Assembly: GCF_001713395.1 (NCBI RefSeq)
Contig: NZ_CP016452.1
Span: 1-64,000, forward strand
Direction: 5' to 3'
Source: Sinorhizobium sp. RAC02
Lineage (GTDB): Bacteria > Pseudomonadota > Alphaproteobacteria > Rhizobiales > Rhizobiaceae
DNA length: 64,000 nt
Under the pieces are notes generated by a model that saw only the letters and a list, made by a program, of their open reading frames with translations, ran no database searches and was not told the origin of the DNA. Within the stretch, counting starts at the first letter, position 1. The number at the start of each line of letters is the position of its first letter. Shown here one piece after another: positions 10,153-19,722 of this stretch. The translations under genes and the position numbers were made by a program.

Positions 10153-11190
10153 TCACTCCAGCGTTTCTCGCGCTAGATAGCGCGCCCGGTTTTCCTCAGG
10201 CGTCGTGGATTCGGCCGGCGGCACGGGCACGAGCGCCTTGAACGCCCCCTGCCCCAGCAGCATGAGCCAGGTGACGAGAACGAAGGTGGACGTGAGGACC
10301 GGCATTCCGATCGGCTTGAGGAAGATGGCAACCGATGCCCAGAGCCAACTGGCGACGACAGCCCCGAAAACCGCATAAAGCAGGCTCCGCCAGGTGAGGA
10401 CGAGGAAAACGCCGCCGAGCGCCATCGCGGTCAGGGCCGAATTGTAGCCGAAGAGACCGTCCCGCACCGCCCCTTCGGGCCCGCCATAGACGGCGGCTAC
10501 CGCCGTACCAACGATCGCGCCGAGGAGCCCCATCGAGGCACTGATGCGGGAGTTCAGCGCAATGGCGACAAGGATGACGTAACCGGAGATCCAGTTGTCC
10601 TGGAAGAAGATCTGGCCGATCGACGTGCCTATTCCCTCATACCAGGTCGAGAGAACATAGGGCACCGTTTCGGAAAACTGATCCGGCGAGATCGGCTTTG
10701 CCATCGGCCCCGCATCGATCGCATCGAACTTCAAGACGGCAAAGAGAAACAACCAGCCGATGAGCACAAAGGGCATCGTCAAAGGGGCGACCTTGTGCGG
10801 CCCCAGGACGGCGCCCATGCTGGCAAAGGCCATCGTGGTGAAGGCGGCAGCGCAGATGAGATAGACCGCCATCGCGGCGGATGGCACGGCCCCGATCCGG
10901 AAATCCTCGCTGGTGAAGGCAATGAGCGCAAGACCGACCAGCGCACCGTTGAAACCATATAGCCCGTCCCGCATCATGCCCCTGTCGGCCTTGAGAAGAA
11001 GGGCGGCCGCCGTGCTCGAGATGACACCGAGGATGCAGATCGCGGCGTAGATCCAGGAATTCCAGGCGAGCGCAAGAAGGATCACCAGACCCGACAGGGG
11101 ATTGTTCTGGAAAACGACCTGTCCGACACCCCGCAGGGACCAATCCACGAAGGATAAGGACGGATGGTCGCGAAATCGATCCAGTTGCAT
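10153..11190 (-). CDS. Urea transporter (UT family)
   Basis: 345 residues from an ATG at 11190 preceded by GAGGAG; a start twelve codons earlier has no ribosome site. The protein is an internal duplication: both halves carry the family's repeated pattern, GVGQVVFQNNPLSGLVILLALAWNS in the first and GIGTSIGQIFFQDNWISGYVILVAIALNS in the second. Each is followed by a DGL(Y/F)G(F/Y)N signature. The fold is an inner-membrane urea channel of about ten helices. It is the last gene of the urease run, so it probably supplies urea to UreABC. A stable hairpin separates it from ureC. Confidence 0.9.
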   Translation of the reverse strand: MQLDRFRDHPSLSFVDWSLRGVGQVVFQNNPLSGLVILLALAWNSWIYAAICILGVISSTAAALLLKADRGMMRDGLYGFNGALVGLALIAFTSEDFRIGAVPSAAMAVYLICAAAFTTMAFASMGAVLGPHKVAPLTMPFVLIGWLFLFAVLKFDAIDAGPMAKPISPDQFSETVPYVLSTWYEGIGTSIGQIFFQDNWISGYVILVAIALNSRISASMGLLGAIVGTAVAAVYGGPEGAVRDGLFGYNSALTAMALGGVFLVLTWRSLLYAVFGAVVASWLWASVAIFLKPIGMPVLTSTFVLVTWLMLLGQGAFKALVPVPPAESTTPEENRARYLARETLE

Positions 11191-11259
11191 TGATCTCAGC
11201 TCCTCACGCAAGTTGGAGACCGGCATATGCGCGCGTCAATCGGGCGGCGGTCGATAGAG

Positions 11260-11290
11260 GGCCGGGCGCGGCATCCGCGCCCGGCCTTTT
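11260..11290 (+). terminator. Strong inverted repeat between ureC and the urea permease
   Basis: A perfect 12-bp stem (GGCCGGGCGCGG and its complement) with a 3-base loop, followed on the plus strand by TTTT. The flanking genes run on the minus strand, where no T-run follows, so in their mRNA it would be a processing or stabilising hairpin rather than a simple terminator. It could lower expression of the permease relative to ureC. Confidence 0.5.
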
Positions 11291-11296
11291 CAGCTC

Positions 11297-13000
11297 CTAG
11301 AACAGGAAGTAGCGCTGCGACATCGGCAGCACATCGGCCGGCTCGCAGGTGATCAGTTCCCCGTCGACGCGCACATTGTAGTTCTGCGGATCGACCTCCA
11401 GCCTCGGCGTGCGGCTATTGTGCACCATGTCCTTCTTGCGCACCGTCCGGGTGCCCTTGACCGCGACAAGCTGCTTGGACAGCCTCAGCCTCTCGCCGAT
11501 CCCATCATCGAGCGCGGCCTGCGAGACGAAGGTGACACCCGTCGAACCCAGCGCCCGACCGAGCACCCCGTACATCGGGCGATAGTGCACCGGCTGCGGC
11601 GTGGAGATCGATGCGTTGGGGTCGCCCATCGGCGCCATCGCGATCATGCCGCCGATCATGACCAACTGCGGCTTGACGCCGAAGAAGGCCGGTTTCCAAA
11701 GCACGAGATCGGCACGCTTGCCGACCTGGATGGAGCCGATCTCGTGGGCAAAGCCGTGGGTCAGCGCCGGATTGATCGTGTATTTTGCGACGTAGCGCTT
11801 GACGCGGAAGTTGTCGTTCCGCTCGCTGTCTTCCGGAAGCGGGCCGCGCTGCACCTTCATCTTGTGCGCGGTCTGCCAGCAGCGAAGCGTCGTTTCGCCG
11901 ATGCGGCCCATCGCCTGGGAATCCGACGACATCATCGAGAAGACGCCGAGATCGTGGAGGATATCCTCCGCGGCGATCGTTTCCCGCCGGATGCGCGACT
12001 CGGCAAAGGCGACATCCTCAGGGATCTGCGGGCTGAGATGGTGGCAGACCATCAGCATGTCGAGGTGCTCATCGACTGTGTTGATCGTGTAGGGCCGTGT
12101 CGGGTTCGTTGACGAGGGCAGGATGTTCTCCTGCCCGGCCGCCGTTATAATATCGGGCGCATGGCCACCACCGGCGCCCTCGGTGTGGAAACTGTGAATG
12201 GTCCGGTCCTTCATGGCCGCGAAAGTATCCCGCACGAAACCGCTTTCGTTGAGCGTGTCCGTGTGGATCGCCACCTGGATGTCCATCTCGTCGGCGACGT
12301 TGAGGCAGTTATCGATCGCCGCAGGCGTCGTACCCCAGTCCTCGTGCAGCTTGAGACCGACGACGCCCGCGCGGATCTGCTCGCGCAACGGATCGGGAAG
12401 GCTGACATTGCCTTTGCCGAGCAAGCCGACATTGATCGGCAATCCTTCAACCGCCTCGAGCATCCGGTGGATTGCCCAGGGGCCGGCTGTCACGGTCGTC
12501 GCGAGCGTGCCGACGGTCGGACCGATGCCACCACCGACGAGCGTGGTCGTCCCGCTTGCCAGCGCTTCCTCCGCCTGCTGAGGCGCGATGAAATGGATAT
12601 GCGTGTCTATGCCACCCGCCGTGAGGATCCGGCCTTCGCCCGCGATGACGTCCGTTCCCCCGCCGATAACGATGGTCACGCCGGGCTGGATATCCGGATT
12701 GCCGGCCTTGCCGATAGCGGAGATACGACCGTTCTTGATGCCGACATCGGCTTTGATGATGCCCCAGTGGTCGATAATGATGACATTGGTGATGACCATG
12801 TCGGCGACCTCGGCCGCCGGGCGCTGGCCCTGTCCCATACCGTCGCGGATCACCTTGCCGCCGCCGAAGGTCACTTCCTCCCCGTAGACGGTACGGTCTT
12901 CCTCGATCTCGATGACGAGTTCCGTATCGGCCAGCCGCATCCTGTCGCCCTTGGTGGGGCCGTAAAGATCGGCATAGGCCTGTCGTGTGATCGTTCCCAT
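11297..13000 (-). CDS. ureC: Urease alpha subunit
   Basis: 567 residues, the normal UreC length. It hydrolyses urea to ammonia and carbamate at a bi-nickel site. The signatures are all visible: the N-terminal [14 protein letters not shown], the HIH metal motif in GGIDTHIHF, the carbamylated lysine in GLKLHEDWG, the histidine region MVCHHL, and the C-terminal [16 protein letters not shown]. It lies ten bases downstream of ureB, and GGAGG precedes the start. It acts in the cytoplasm with UreA and UreB after nickel insertion by UreD, UreF and UreG. Confidence 0.98.
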   Translation of the reverse strand: MGTITRQAYADLYGPTKGDRMRLADTELVIEIEEDRTVYGEEVTFGGGKVIRDGMGQGQRPAAEVADMVITNVIIIDHWGIIKADVGIKNGRISAIGKAGNPDIQPGVTIVIGGGTDVIAGEGRILTAGGIDTHIHFIAPQQAEEALASGTTTLVGGGIGPTVGTLATTVTAGPWAIHRMLEAVEGLPINVGLLGKGNVSLPDPLREQIRAGVVGLKLHEDWGTTPAAIDNCLNVADEMDIQVAIHTDTLNESGFVRDTFAAMKDRTIHSFHTEGAGGGHAPDIITAAGQENILPSSTNPTRPYTINTVDEHLDMLMVCHHLSPQIPEDVAFAESRIRRETIAAEDILHDLGVFSMMSSDSQAMGRIGETTLRCWQTAHKMKVQRGPLPEDSERNDNFRVKRYVAKYTINPALTHGFAHEIGSIQVGKRADLVLWKPAFFGVKPQLVMIGGMIAMAPMGDPNASISTPQPVHYRPMYGVLGRALGSTGVTFVSQAALDDGIGERLRLSKQLVAVKGTRTVRKKDMVHNSRTPRLEVDPQNYNVRVDGELITCEPADVLPMSQRYFLF

Positions 13001-13009
13001 CCGTGCCTC

Positions 13010-13318
13010 CTACAGCTTGCCCATGACCTTGGCGTTGAACCCGTAAACCTCGCGTTTGCCGTCGAGCGCCACAAGCTCCACGGTACGTTCCTGGCCCGGT
13101 TCGAAACGGACGGCCGTTCCTGCCGGAATGTTGAGGCGGAAACCCCGCGTGGCTTCGCGGTCGAACAGCAGGGCCTCATTCGTTTCATAGAAATGGTAGT
13201 GCGAGCCGACCTGGATAGGCCTGTCGCCGGAGTTGGCGACGTCGATCTTGCATGTCTGCCGCCCCGCATTCAGCTCAATGGAGCCATCCTCGATAAAATA
13301 TTCGCCGGGAATCATCAT
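13010..13318 (-). CDS. ureB: Urease beta subunit
   Basis: 102 residues, the normal length for a separate bacterial UreB. It starts [19 protein letters not shown] and carries the conserved [19 protein letters not shown] and the [19 protein letters not shown] stretch. It forms the (UreABC)3 trimer together with UreA and UreC. The genes ureA, ureB and ureC lie within about ten bases of one another, indicating one transcript. Confidence 0.98.
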   Translation of the reverse strand: MMIPGEYFIEDGSIELNAGRQTCKIDVANSGDRPIQVGSHYHFYETNEALLFDREATRGFRLNIPAGTAVRFEPGQERTVELVALDGKREVYGFNAKVMGKL

Positions 13319-13325
13319 GGCCTCC

Positions 13326-13628
13326 TTACGGGACGGGGTTGTGGACGGTGACGAGCTTCGTGCCGTCCGGAAAGGTTGCCTCGACCTGGATGTCGTGGAG
13401 CATCTCGGGCACGCCCTCCATCACATCGTCGCGGGTCAGCAACGTCGCACCGTAGGACATGAGGTCGGCCACGGTTCGCCCCTCGCGTGCACCCTCCAGC
13501 AGGGCCGCGGAAATGTATGCCACGACCTCGGGATAATTCAGCTTCAAGCCCTTTGCCTTGCGGCGTTCGGCGACCAGCCCTGCCGTAAAGATCAGGAGCT
13601 TGTCTTTTTCTCGCGGTAGCAGTTCCAT
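13326..13628 (-). CDS. ureA: Urease gamma subunit
   Basis: 100 residues from the ATG at 13628 ([14 protein letters not shown]), the canonical UreA start and length; a longer frame reaching 13718 is open but has no homology. The conserved core is present ([55 protein letters not shown]). It is the first structural subunit gene, placed after ureD and directly before ureB. Confidence 0.97.
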   Translation of the reverse strand: MELLPREKDKLLIFTAGLVAERRKAKGLKLNYPEVVAYISAALLEGAREGRTVADLMSYGATLLTRDDVMEGVPEMLHDIQVEATFPDGTKLVTVHNPVP

Positions 13629-13651
13629 GGCTTTGTCCTCATCGTTTCGGT

Positions 13652-14476
13652 TCACGTTGCCCAGATGCGCGGAGCAACGGCCTTCTTCATCAGGCCGCGT
13701 TCGCGAAGGATGCTCCACGCTTGCAGAAAGAGTGCCTTGCCTTCCGACATGCGCTGGCCGAGGTAACGGCAGACGATCACGCGTTCGAGCTGGCTTATCG
13801 AGAAGACACCATGCGCCGCCGCGCCCAGGTGATCGCGGATGTGTTCGACCGTGTTCTCGAGCACCGGCCCCGCATAGACCAGCGTTCCCATGATGGGTCG
13901 GCCGGCAAAGATGAACGGCGCGTCCAGAACTTCCGGGGCGCGCGAAAACACCATCTGTTCGAACCAGATGGGCTCGCGGCCCCGGATTATTTCGACGCGC
14001 TGGCGAAGGCGCCCGGCCGCGAAGCGTTCACCCGCCGCCGGTCGGCCGAGGCTGAAGAAATCCCAACCGACATAAGCGGCATCCTCACCAAGCGTGACAC
14101 GCGTGCTGATCGAGGCATCGGCGCCATCGAAGAGGATCGTCTCCTGCGGGAGATTTTCGCAAGTCCCACCGGCTCCGACATCAATCTGGATGCGCTGCAC
14201 GCTCGCACCGCTTTCACTGCGATAAAACTTCGTCGCACCGGGCGTCGTTAGGACAGCACGCGCCAGCGGTGCAAGGTGGCAGGTGATCTCGAGGATATCA
14301 CCGCCCGCAACGCCACCCGGCGGATGCAGGAGATAGACATGCGCTGAGCCGTCGTCTTCAGGATGAAAGGCGCGCTGTACCGCAAGCGGCCCGAGGTGCC
14401 GCCGGCGCATCAGTCGCGTCTTCCCGTAGGAATTCGCAAACCACAGCTCCAGCTCGGCGTGCCAGCCACTTGCCAT
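13652..14476 (-). CDS. ureD: Urease accessory protein UreD
   Basis: 274 residues, the UreD/UreH length. Diagnostic stretches are [38 protein letters not shown] and [13 protein letters not shown] near the C-terminus. UreD binds apo-urease and, with UreF and UreG, scaffolds nickel and CO2 delivery to the active site. Its stop lies 23 bases before ureA, so the two are cotranscribed. The gene before it is an unusual insert, a UPF0114 membrane protein at 14605. Confidence 0.96.
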   Translation of the reverse strand: MASGWHAELELWFANSYGKTRLMRRRHLGPLAVQRAFHPEDDGSAHVYLLHPPGGVAGGDILEITCHLAPLARAVLTTPGATKFYRSESGASVQRIQIDVGAGGTCENLPQETILFDGADASISTRVTLGEDAAYVGWDFFSLGRPAAGERFAAGRLRQRVEIIRGREPIWFEQMVFSRAPEVLDAPFIFAGRPIMGTLVYAGPVLENTVEHIRDHLGAAAHGVFSISQLERVIVCRYLGQRMSEGKALFLQAWSILRERGLMKKAVAPRIWAT

Positions 14477-14604
14477 CGACGAAAATCCTCTCTTCCGATC
14501 CGTCCTTTTGACGGTCTTTTCTGTTCAAAAGCGTTTTCTGCTCCCAAGAGCGAATGGCTTTCGGCCTGGCAGCTGGCGGGACGGGCGGATGCCCGAGCCA
14601 GCCG

Positions 14605-15123
14605 TCAAACCGGTCCCTTCGTTCGATCGTCGCCCTTGTCGCGACGTACCTCCTCCGACAGATGATGCGAGCTTGCGGTCAGTTTCATCGCGCCCGCCAG
14701 GAGGAGCGCGGATATCGGAAGTACGAGAGCTTCCCATTCCGGGGCCGTCTGCATCTCACCCACCTGGGCTGCGAAATGCACGACCAGATAGAGAATGATC
14801 ATCTGGAAGAAGAGGTTCTTCAGTTCCGCGACCGTATCGATGATCATCCATTGCGGCAGCCGCGATCGCTGTGCCTCGGGAATGTCGAGCGCAAAGCCAA
14901 GCGCGATACCGCAACCGACAACCATCAGCACTATGCCCAGCAGGATCTTGTCGGTAGCGCGAAGAACCGAGACGATGACCGAGATATCCGGATCGAGCCG
15001 CACCATCCGGAAGCTCTGCCAAAGCATAAGAATCGCCTCCCAGAACATCAGGAAAGCGCCGAAAAGCACACCGGCTGCAGCTAGGATGAGAACGGACCGA
15101 AGGCCGAGAAACAAGGAAATCAA
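14605..15123 (-). CDS. UPF0114 (YqhA-like) membrane protein
   Basis: 172 residues with four predicted hydrophobic helices (SVLILAAAGVLFGAFLMFW; ILLGIVLMVVGCGIALGFAL; LFFQMIILYLVVHFAA; LVLPISALLLAGAMKL). The pattern LRATDKILLGIVLMVVGCGIALGF and the PQWM...ELKNLFFQMI region fit the UPF0114/YqhA family of inner-membrane proteins, whose function is unknown. It sits between ureF and ureD, in the same direction with short gaps (64 and 128 bases), so it is probably transcribed with the urease genes. A direct role in urease is not established. Confidence 0.8.
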   Translation of the reverse strand: MISLFLGLRSVLILAAAGVLFGAFLMFWEAILMLWQSFRMVRLDPDISVIVSVLRATDKILLGIVLMVVGCGIALGFALDIPEAQRSRLPQWMIIDTVAELKNLFFQMIILYLVVHFAAQVGEMQTAPEWEALVLPISALLLAGAMKLTASSHHLSEEVRRDKGDDRTKGPV

Positions 15124-15186
15124 ATCATCGCCCTCCTGGACTGGTTCGAAGGTCTGCGCGATCCGCTCAAGGGCCCGAAAGGGAGC

Positions 15187-15870
15187 CTATGAGCGGAACA
15201 GCCGGCTGTACTGCGTCTCGTGCCATGCGCTGGCCATCGCCATTGCCGGTGCGGCATTGCCGATGTCGTCGTCCTCTATGGATTCAGCCCTCAGGGCTGC
15301 ACGTTCGATGACGTCTCCTGCCGCGATGAGAAGACGCTGGCCGGCAATGTGCCCCAGCGGCACAAGCCGGATGGCTGCTGATACCTGCCCCTCGATGGTG
15401 CTCCACAACAGTCCGCGCAGCGCATCGGCCGCCGCGATATTCCAGTGGGTGGCGGCAAGGGCGAAAGCGGCGGGGTAGCTCAGCCTGCACTCGGCGAAGG
15501 ATCGAGCGGAAGCCGCATCGAGGTCCTGGAGAAGCCGCAGCAGCGATTCCCCCATTTGCTTGTCCTCCAGCTCGATCTCCCGGCTTTCTCGTGCCGCCGA
15601 CAGCCACGCATTGGCCCTCAGGAACGCCGCACGATCGCCCGCATCGAGAGCCAGCATCATGCGCCAGAACAGGGCCGCATCGCAGACCGCGTAGCTGTGT
15701 TCGATGAGGCCGAATATCCAGCCGGACGCTGTGGCCTCGTCGCGAACGATCCCGTCGTGGACCGCCCATTCCAGACTACGGGAATAGGAAAACGCGCCAA
15801 CGGGCTGGCTCGGGCTGACGAGCCTTAGAAGCTGGATGGGCAGGCTGCCGGGCGTTCGTTCTGACGTCAC
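15187..15870 (-). CDS. ureF: Urease accessory protein UreF
   Basis: 227 residues from a GTG start with GGAAGAG upstream. Characteristic features are LLRLVSPSQPVGAFSYSRSLEWAV near the N-terminus and the helical remainder, including LSYPAAFALAATHW and LVPLGHIAGQRLL. UreF binds UreD and gates UreG GTPase action during nickel insertion. The C-terminal half is rich in Ala and Leu helices, as usual for the family. It is transcribed leftward after ureJ. Confidence 0.96.
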   Translation of the reverse strand: MTSERTPGSLPIQLLRLVSPSQPVGAFSYSRSLEWAVHDGIVRDEATASGWIFGLIEHSYAVCDAALFWRMMLALDAGDRAAFLRANAWLSAARESREIELEDKQMGESLLRLLQDLDAASARSFAECRLSYPAAFALAATHWNIAAADALRGLLWSTIEGQVSAAIRLVPLGHIAGQRLLIAAGDVIERAALRAESIEDDDIGNAAPAMAMASAWHETQYSRLFRS

Positions 15871-15953
15871 GTCTCTTCCCCAAAGCAGTTGACCCGAAGC
15901 CGGACAAGAACCGCGGCTTCGGGCTCCAGATGCACCGAAACCCGCTCGTCAGC

Positions 15954-16532
15954 TCAGCTGGCAAGCAGGAAGACACCACCGAGCGCGGTGGCGCCACCGG
16001 CAATCCGCAGGCCTGCCGAGCCATGCATCAAGCGACCGGCGGCAAGGCCAAGACCGATGCCCGCGGCATGAAGGACGATTGTCGCAAGCGCAAAACCCGC
16101 ACCGAAGGAAAGGGCGCTGTCGCCGGCCATCTCAGCACCGTGCGCATGCCCGTGGAAAAAGGCGAACACGCCGACAATCGCCGCTGCGGCCCCAACCGGA
16201 ACAGGCTGAGCGATAGCGACCAGAAGGCCAATGACAACAATAGAGGCGAGGATGACAGGCTCGACGAAGGGCACCGGCAGGCCGGTGAGCGCTGCAACAA
16301 AACCGAGGAGCATGACGCCGACAAAGGTCGCGGGAACGGCGATGAGCGCGCGCCCCCCGAGTGTCGCCGCCCACAGACCAACCGCGACCATTGCCAGAAC
16401 ATGGTCCAGGCCCGAGAGCGGGTGCAGGAACCCGGCAATGAAGGAACCATGTTCGGCATGGCCGACATGCGCGAAGGCCGGCGTGCTCATCACCAGCAAC
16501 GGTGCAAGGGTCAGAACGGACAATTTTTTCAT
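15954..16532 (-). CDS. ureJ: HupE/UreJ nickel permease
   Basis: 192 residues from the ATG at 16532, with a strong ribosome site (GGAGGTGG); a longer open frame upstream lacks support. A cleavable signal peptide (LSVLTLAPLLVMSTPAFA) is followed by the family hallmark HPLSGLDHVLAMVAVG, with a second conserved histidine motif in FAFFHGHAHGAEM. About six membrane helices follow. HupE/UreJ proteins bring Ni2+ into the cell for urease or hydrogenase; the urease context favours UreJ. It is the first urease-linked gene of the continuous minus-strand run. Confidence 0.9.
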   Translation of the reverse strand: MKKLSVLTLAPLLVMSTPAFAHVGHAEHGSFIAGFLHPLSGLDHVLAMVAVGLWAATLGGRALIAVPATFVGVMLLGFVAALTGLPVPFVEPVILASIVVIGLLVAIAQPVPVGAAAAIVGVFAFFHGHAHGAEMAGDSALSFGAGFALATIVLHAAGIGLGLAAGRLMHGSAGLRIAGGATALGGVFLLAS

Positions 16533-16660
16533 CGTACCACCTCCGTAGTGTTGATCGAATAAAGAGCGCTCGAAAGCCGACGGGCACCTTCCGTTTTCCG
16601 GCAGCTCCGCTGCAACCATGCTCACCAAACCGGCCCCGTCTTCCGCTCGCCGCGGCCTGT

Positions 16661-18097
16661 TCAGAACGAACCGAACATCGACCCCAGCACGAAGACCGCG
16701 ACCAGGGAGATGATGACGCCGACAATGACGGTCATCACCATGTCGAAGTAACTTCCGGCATGCGTCTGTTTGCTGATCTGCAGGAGCAGGAGCACCGTAC
16801 CGTTGTGCGGCAGGGCATCGAGCGTACCGGCGCTGATGGTCGTCAGGCGGTGCATCAGCGCAGGATCGATGCCGTATTCTGCTGCCATGCGCATATATTC
16901 ACTGCCGAGCGCATTAAGAGCGATCGCCATGCCGCCCGAGGCCGTACCCGTCAGCCCGGCCAGCGCGTTCATCGCGACGACCAGCGAAACGAGTGGACCG
17001 CCCGGCATCTGCAGGACCGCATCCCGCACGACGTTGAAGGCCGGCATGGCCGCAACGACCGCACCGAAGCCAACGAGGCTTGCTACCGTCAAGATCGGCA
17101 GGACAGCGGAGTTGGCGCCGGCATCCAGGCTTTCGCGCAGCTTCCCGAGCCGCCCATAATTGACGGCGATGACAGTGATGATCGCGGCCGCCAAGGCGAT
17201 GAGAACCGCCCAGACGCCGAGCGTCGAGGATGTATTGAGGCCAAGAGCCGCTTCAGCGGCAGAAAAATCGATCCGGGGCAGCACCACCAGCGCCATGAGA
17301 AAGTTGACGGCGATGACGACGATCAGCGGCAGCACCGCAAACAGGAAGGACGGGCCGCTGTCGCTCCGCTCACCGTGGGTCAGTTCAATCGGATCGAAGT
17401 CGCCGGCGGTCGTCGCCTGCTCGCGCACCTTTTCGCTGATGACGACGGCAGCGCCATCCTCCGTGTAGCCTTCCCCGGCAGCGCGTGCCTTCGCCTCGAT
17501 GCGAGCCAGCCACCACATCCCGAAAGCAAAGGTGATGATCGATGCGATGATGCCGAGGCCAGGGGCGGCGAAGGTCGTCGTGCCGAAGTACGGCATGGGA
17601 ATGGCATTGTTGGTCGAGGGGGTGCCGGGCATGGCCGACATGGTGAAGGTGAACGCGCCTAGACCAATTGCAGCGGGCATCAGCCGCGCCGGGATGTTCG
17701 CCGCGCGGAACATTTCGCGGGTCATCGGCACCAGCACGAAGAATGCGACGAAGACGCTGACGCCGCCATAGGTGACGACGGCAGAAGCAAGAACCACCGA
17801 GAGCATGGTCCGCTTGACGCCGAGCCGCTCCGTCAGGTAGCGGGCGATCGAGGTGATCGAACCGCTGTCATCCATCATCTTGCCAAAGATGCCGCCCAAC
17901 AAGAACATCGGGAACCATTGCGCGACGAAACGCGCCGTGCCGTTCATGAAGGTCGCGGTCCAGTGCGGCAGAAGCGGTTCGCCCGAAATGAGCGCAACCA
18001 CAAGGGCTGCGGCGGGCGCGAGCAGCAGCACGCTCCATCCACGGTAGGCAAACCACATCAGCAGGCCGAGCCCTAGCAGAATTCCAAACAGCCCCAT
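16661..18097 (-). CDS. GntP-type organic acid permease
   Basis: 478 residues from an ATG at 18097 with GAGAGG upstream. It is almost entirely hydrophobic, with about twelve membrane helices. Matches to the GntP/ion-transporter superfamily include WFPMFLLGGIFGKMMDDSGS, VTYGGVSVFVAFFVLVPMTREMF, the SAMPGTPSTNNAIPMPYF region and TASGGMAIALNALG with a late LDALPHNGTVLLLL. It probably imports a gluconate- or hydroxy-acid-like substrate. It stands between ureJ and two AraC regulators and may be controlled by the divergent regulator at 18724. It has no obvious link to urease. Confidence 0.85.
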   Translation of the reverse strand: MGLFGILLGLGLLMWFAYRGWSVLLLAPAAALVVALISGEPLLPHWTATFMNGTARFVAQWFPMFLLGGIFGKMMDDSGSITSIARYLTERLGVKRTMLSVVLASAVVTYGGVSVFVAFFVLVPMTREMFRAANIPARLMPAAIGLGAFTFTMSAMPGTPSTNNAIPMPYFGTTTFAAPGLGIIASIITFAFGMWWLARIEAKARAAGEGYTEDGAAVVISEKVREQATTAGDFDPIELTHGERSDSGPSFLFAVLPLIVVIAVNFLMALVVLPRIDFSAAEAALGLNTSSTLGVWAVLIALAAAIITVIAVNYGRLGKLRESLDAGANSAVLPILTVASLVGFGAVVAAMPAFNVVRDAVLQMPGGPLVSLVVAMNALAGLTGTASGGMAIALNALGSEYMRMAAEYGIDPALMHRLTTISAGTLDALPHNGTVLLLLQISKQTHAGSYFDMVMTVIVGVIISLVAVFVLGSMFGSF

Positions 18098-18215
18098 GCT
18101 CTGCCTCTCATCCTGATCTGTTCCGTCACGACGCATCGCGATCCGCCACATGATCGCGAGCAACCCGGCTGAGGGAGAGGAACGGCAGATTGCACCATCC
18201 CAGCTCCACCGTGAT

Positions 18216-18245
18216 TTTCATGAACCAGGCTTGGCGATTAGTCGA
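18216..18245. repeat. Copy 2 of the 30-base element
   Basis: Contains TTTCATGAACCA, eight variable bases, then GATTAGTCGA, matching 2542..2571. It lies 119 bases upstream of the GntP-type permease start (minus strand). Confidence 0.5.
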
Positions 18246-18316
18246 TCAGGCGCGCCTGCAAAGTCTTCGATAAGGACAAGAAATGGACGCCATGCGCATT
18301 TATGGGATTCTGCTAC

Positions 18317-18330
18317 CCTATCGAGATAGG
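18317..18330. promoter_or_regulatory. Inverted repeat CCTATC-GA-GATAGG, possible operator
   Basis: A perfect 6-bp inverted repeat with a 2-base centre in the divergent intergenic region. Its position suits a regulator site, but nothing else supports this. Confidence 0.25.
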
Positions 18331-18723
18331 CACCAGACAGGATCGTCGGACCGCAAGCCAGCGCACTGTAGATTGACACCGAGAACTGACGCGCTCCAGC
18401 AGCGTTTTCTCGACAAGACCGCAAGATCAGCGGAAACCTGAAACAGAGCCAAACAGCGTGGATGACGAGTACTGGCGAAAGTGGTGGTTTTATAGGTGAC
18501 GGTCGACGGGGGTTGGATATTTCATCTACAATCCGTGTCCATTGGCGATGAATCGCCCTATCGCGCAGGTATGAGCTTCATTAAAATATCACTCGCATGA
18601 CGGGAGTCACGGCGGGCGCGGGGATGTGTCCGAGCAGGCAAACAGCGTGAAAACCGAGGCTGAATTGGGCGGAAACGATCGCATCCGGTATCTCCCTGGC
18701 CGGGCGACACATTGTTGGGGGCC

Positions 18724-19722
18724 ATGATGCTGGAGGCGCCGACTTGGTACGCGCGCAAATACAACTCCGTTGCGGCCCGAACCGGCGAGTCCGACCCCGA
18801 TGCGGAATTCCATATCCAGCAGATCGGTGCGCAGAGCCATGCATCGCACTTGGCGACTATCGATTACGGTGATGCATTCGTCCTCGCCTTGCAGGACAAA
18901 GGCGGCATTGCGATGTCGGGAGCAATCAATGACGATGCGTTGACGGCGGTATTCCTCTGGGGTGAAGGCACCACCTTCAACGGGCAACGGAGTGAAATAC
19001 CGCAGTTGCGGGTCGTCAGCCCGGGAACGGAATTCAACCTCGAAATGCCTGGCCGCTATCAGCTCATGAGGATCGGCCTGCGCGGGGCGGCCCTCGATCC
19101 GTTGCGCACGGCACCGGCCTCCCATCTGAAAGGGCGAAGCTGGCTTACGCCCGGAGTGCACAAGCCGCGCTTCGCCCCGGGGGCCGAGCTGGAGCTTCAG
19201 CAGAAGCTGCTGCGGACCGCCCGCTTCGCCGAAGCTGCCGCGCGGCGCGGCCATGACCTGCGTGCCGCTCTGGCGGTTGCAGCCAGCGAGGCCGGCGGTG
19301 CGCTCGCGCGTTTGCTCTCAAGCGCAGAGGAAGCACCTACCCGCAGCCTTGGATCCCGCGATCGGCACAATCTCGTCGATGTCACGCTCGCCATCCTTGA
19401 TGCAAACCCACACAGCCCGGTTTCAGTCAGTGCCGTCTGCAATGCCCTGGGTATCGGAGAGCGCACGCTGGAGCGTGCTTTTCAGGAACTTCTGGGGATT
19501 AGCCCTCGCGCCTATGAGCGGGAGCGACGGCTGCGGGGCGCGCACGGCCTGATCCTGACAGAGGGTGACCGCCTCTCGATCACCGACATCGCCATGAGCT
19601 TCAGCTTCTGGCACCTCGGTCGCTTCGCCGCAGCCTATGCGGCGCTGTTCGGTTGTTCCCCCAGCGAGACGCGTCGGCGCATCTGGGAGGATGCAGAGCC
19701 CATGACCTATGAGCATTGCTGA
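18724..19722 (+). CDS. AraC-family regulator of a different subfamily
   Basis: About 332 residues from the ATG at 18724; a TTG at 18712 is possible, and GGGGG lies nearby. The C-terminal 110 residues form an AraC domain (VSAVCNALGIGERTLERAFQELLGISPRAYERERRLRGAHGLIL; ITDIAMSFSFWHLGRFAAAYAALFGCSPSETRRR), closest in style to FeaR/EutR-type activators. The N-terminal part is a beta-rich effector domain and is not like paralogs A to C. It is divergent from the GntP-type permease, a common regulator-target layout, so it may control that permease. Confidence 0.85.
   Translation: MMLEAPTWYARKYNSVAARTGESDPDAEFHIQQIGAQSHASHLATIDYGDAFVLALQDKGGIAMSGAINDDALTAVFLWGEGTTFNGQRSEIPQLRVVSPGTEFNLEMPGRYQLMRIGLRGAALDPLRTAPASHLKGRSWLTPGVHKPRFAPGAELELQQKLLRTARFAEAAARRGHDLRAALAVAASEAGGALARLLSSAEEAPTRSLGSRDRHNLVDVTLAILDANPHSPVSVSAVCNALGIGERTLERAFQELLGISPRAYERERRLRGAHGLILTEGDRLSITDIAMSFSFWHLGRFAAAYAALFGCSPSETRRRIWEDAEPMTYEHC

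Larger units (their letters stand above)
18098..18723. other. Gene-free stretch between divergent permease and regulator
   Basis: About 626 bases without a supported gene. It holds the 30-base element copy at 18216..18245 and a short perfect inverted repeat at 18317..18330. Open frames here are short and have no recognisable similarity. It is probably the shared control region of the permease (minus) and the AraC gene (plus), although it is long for that. Confidence 0.5.
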
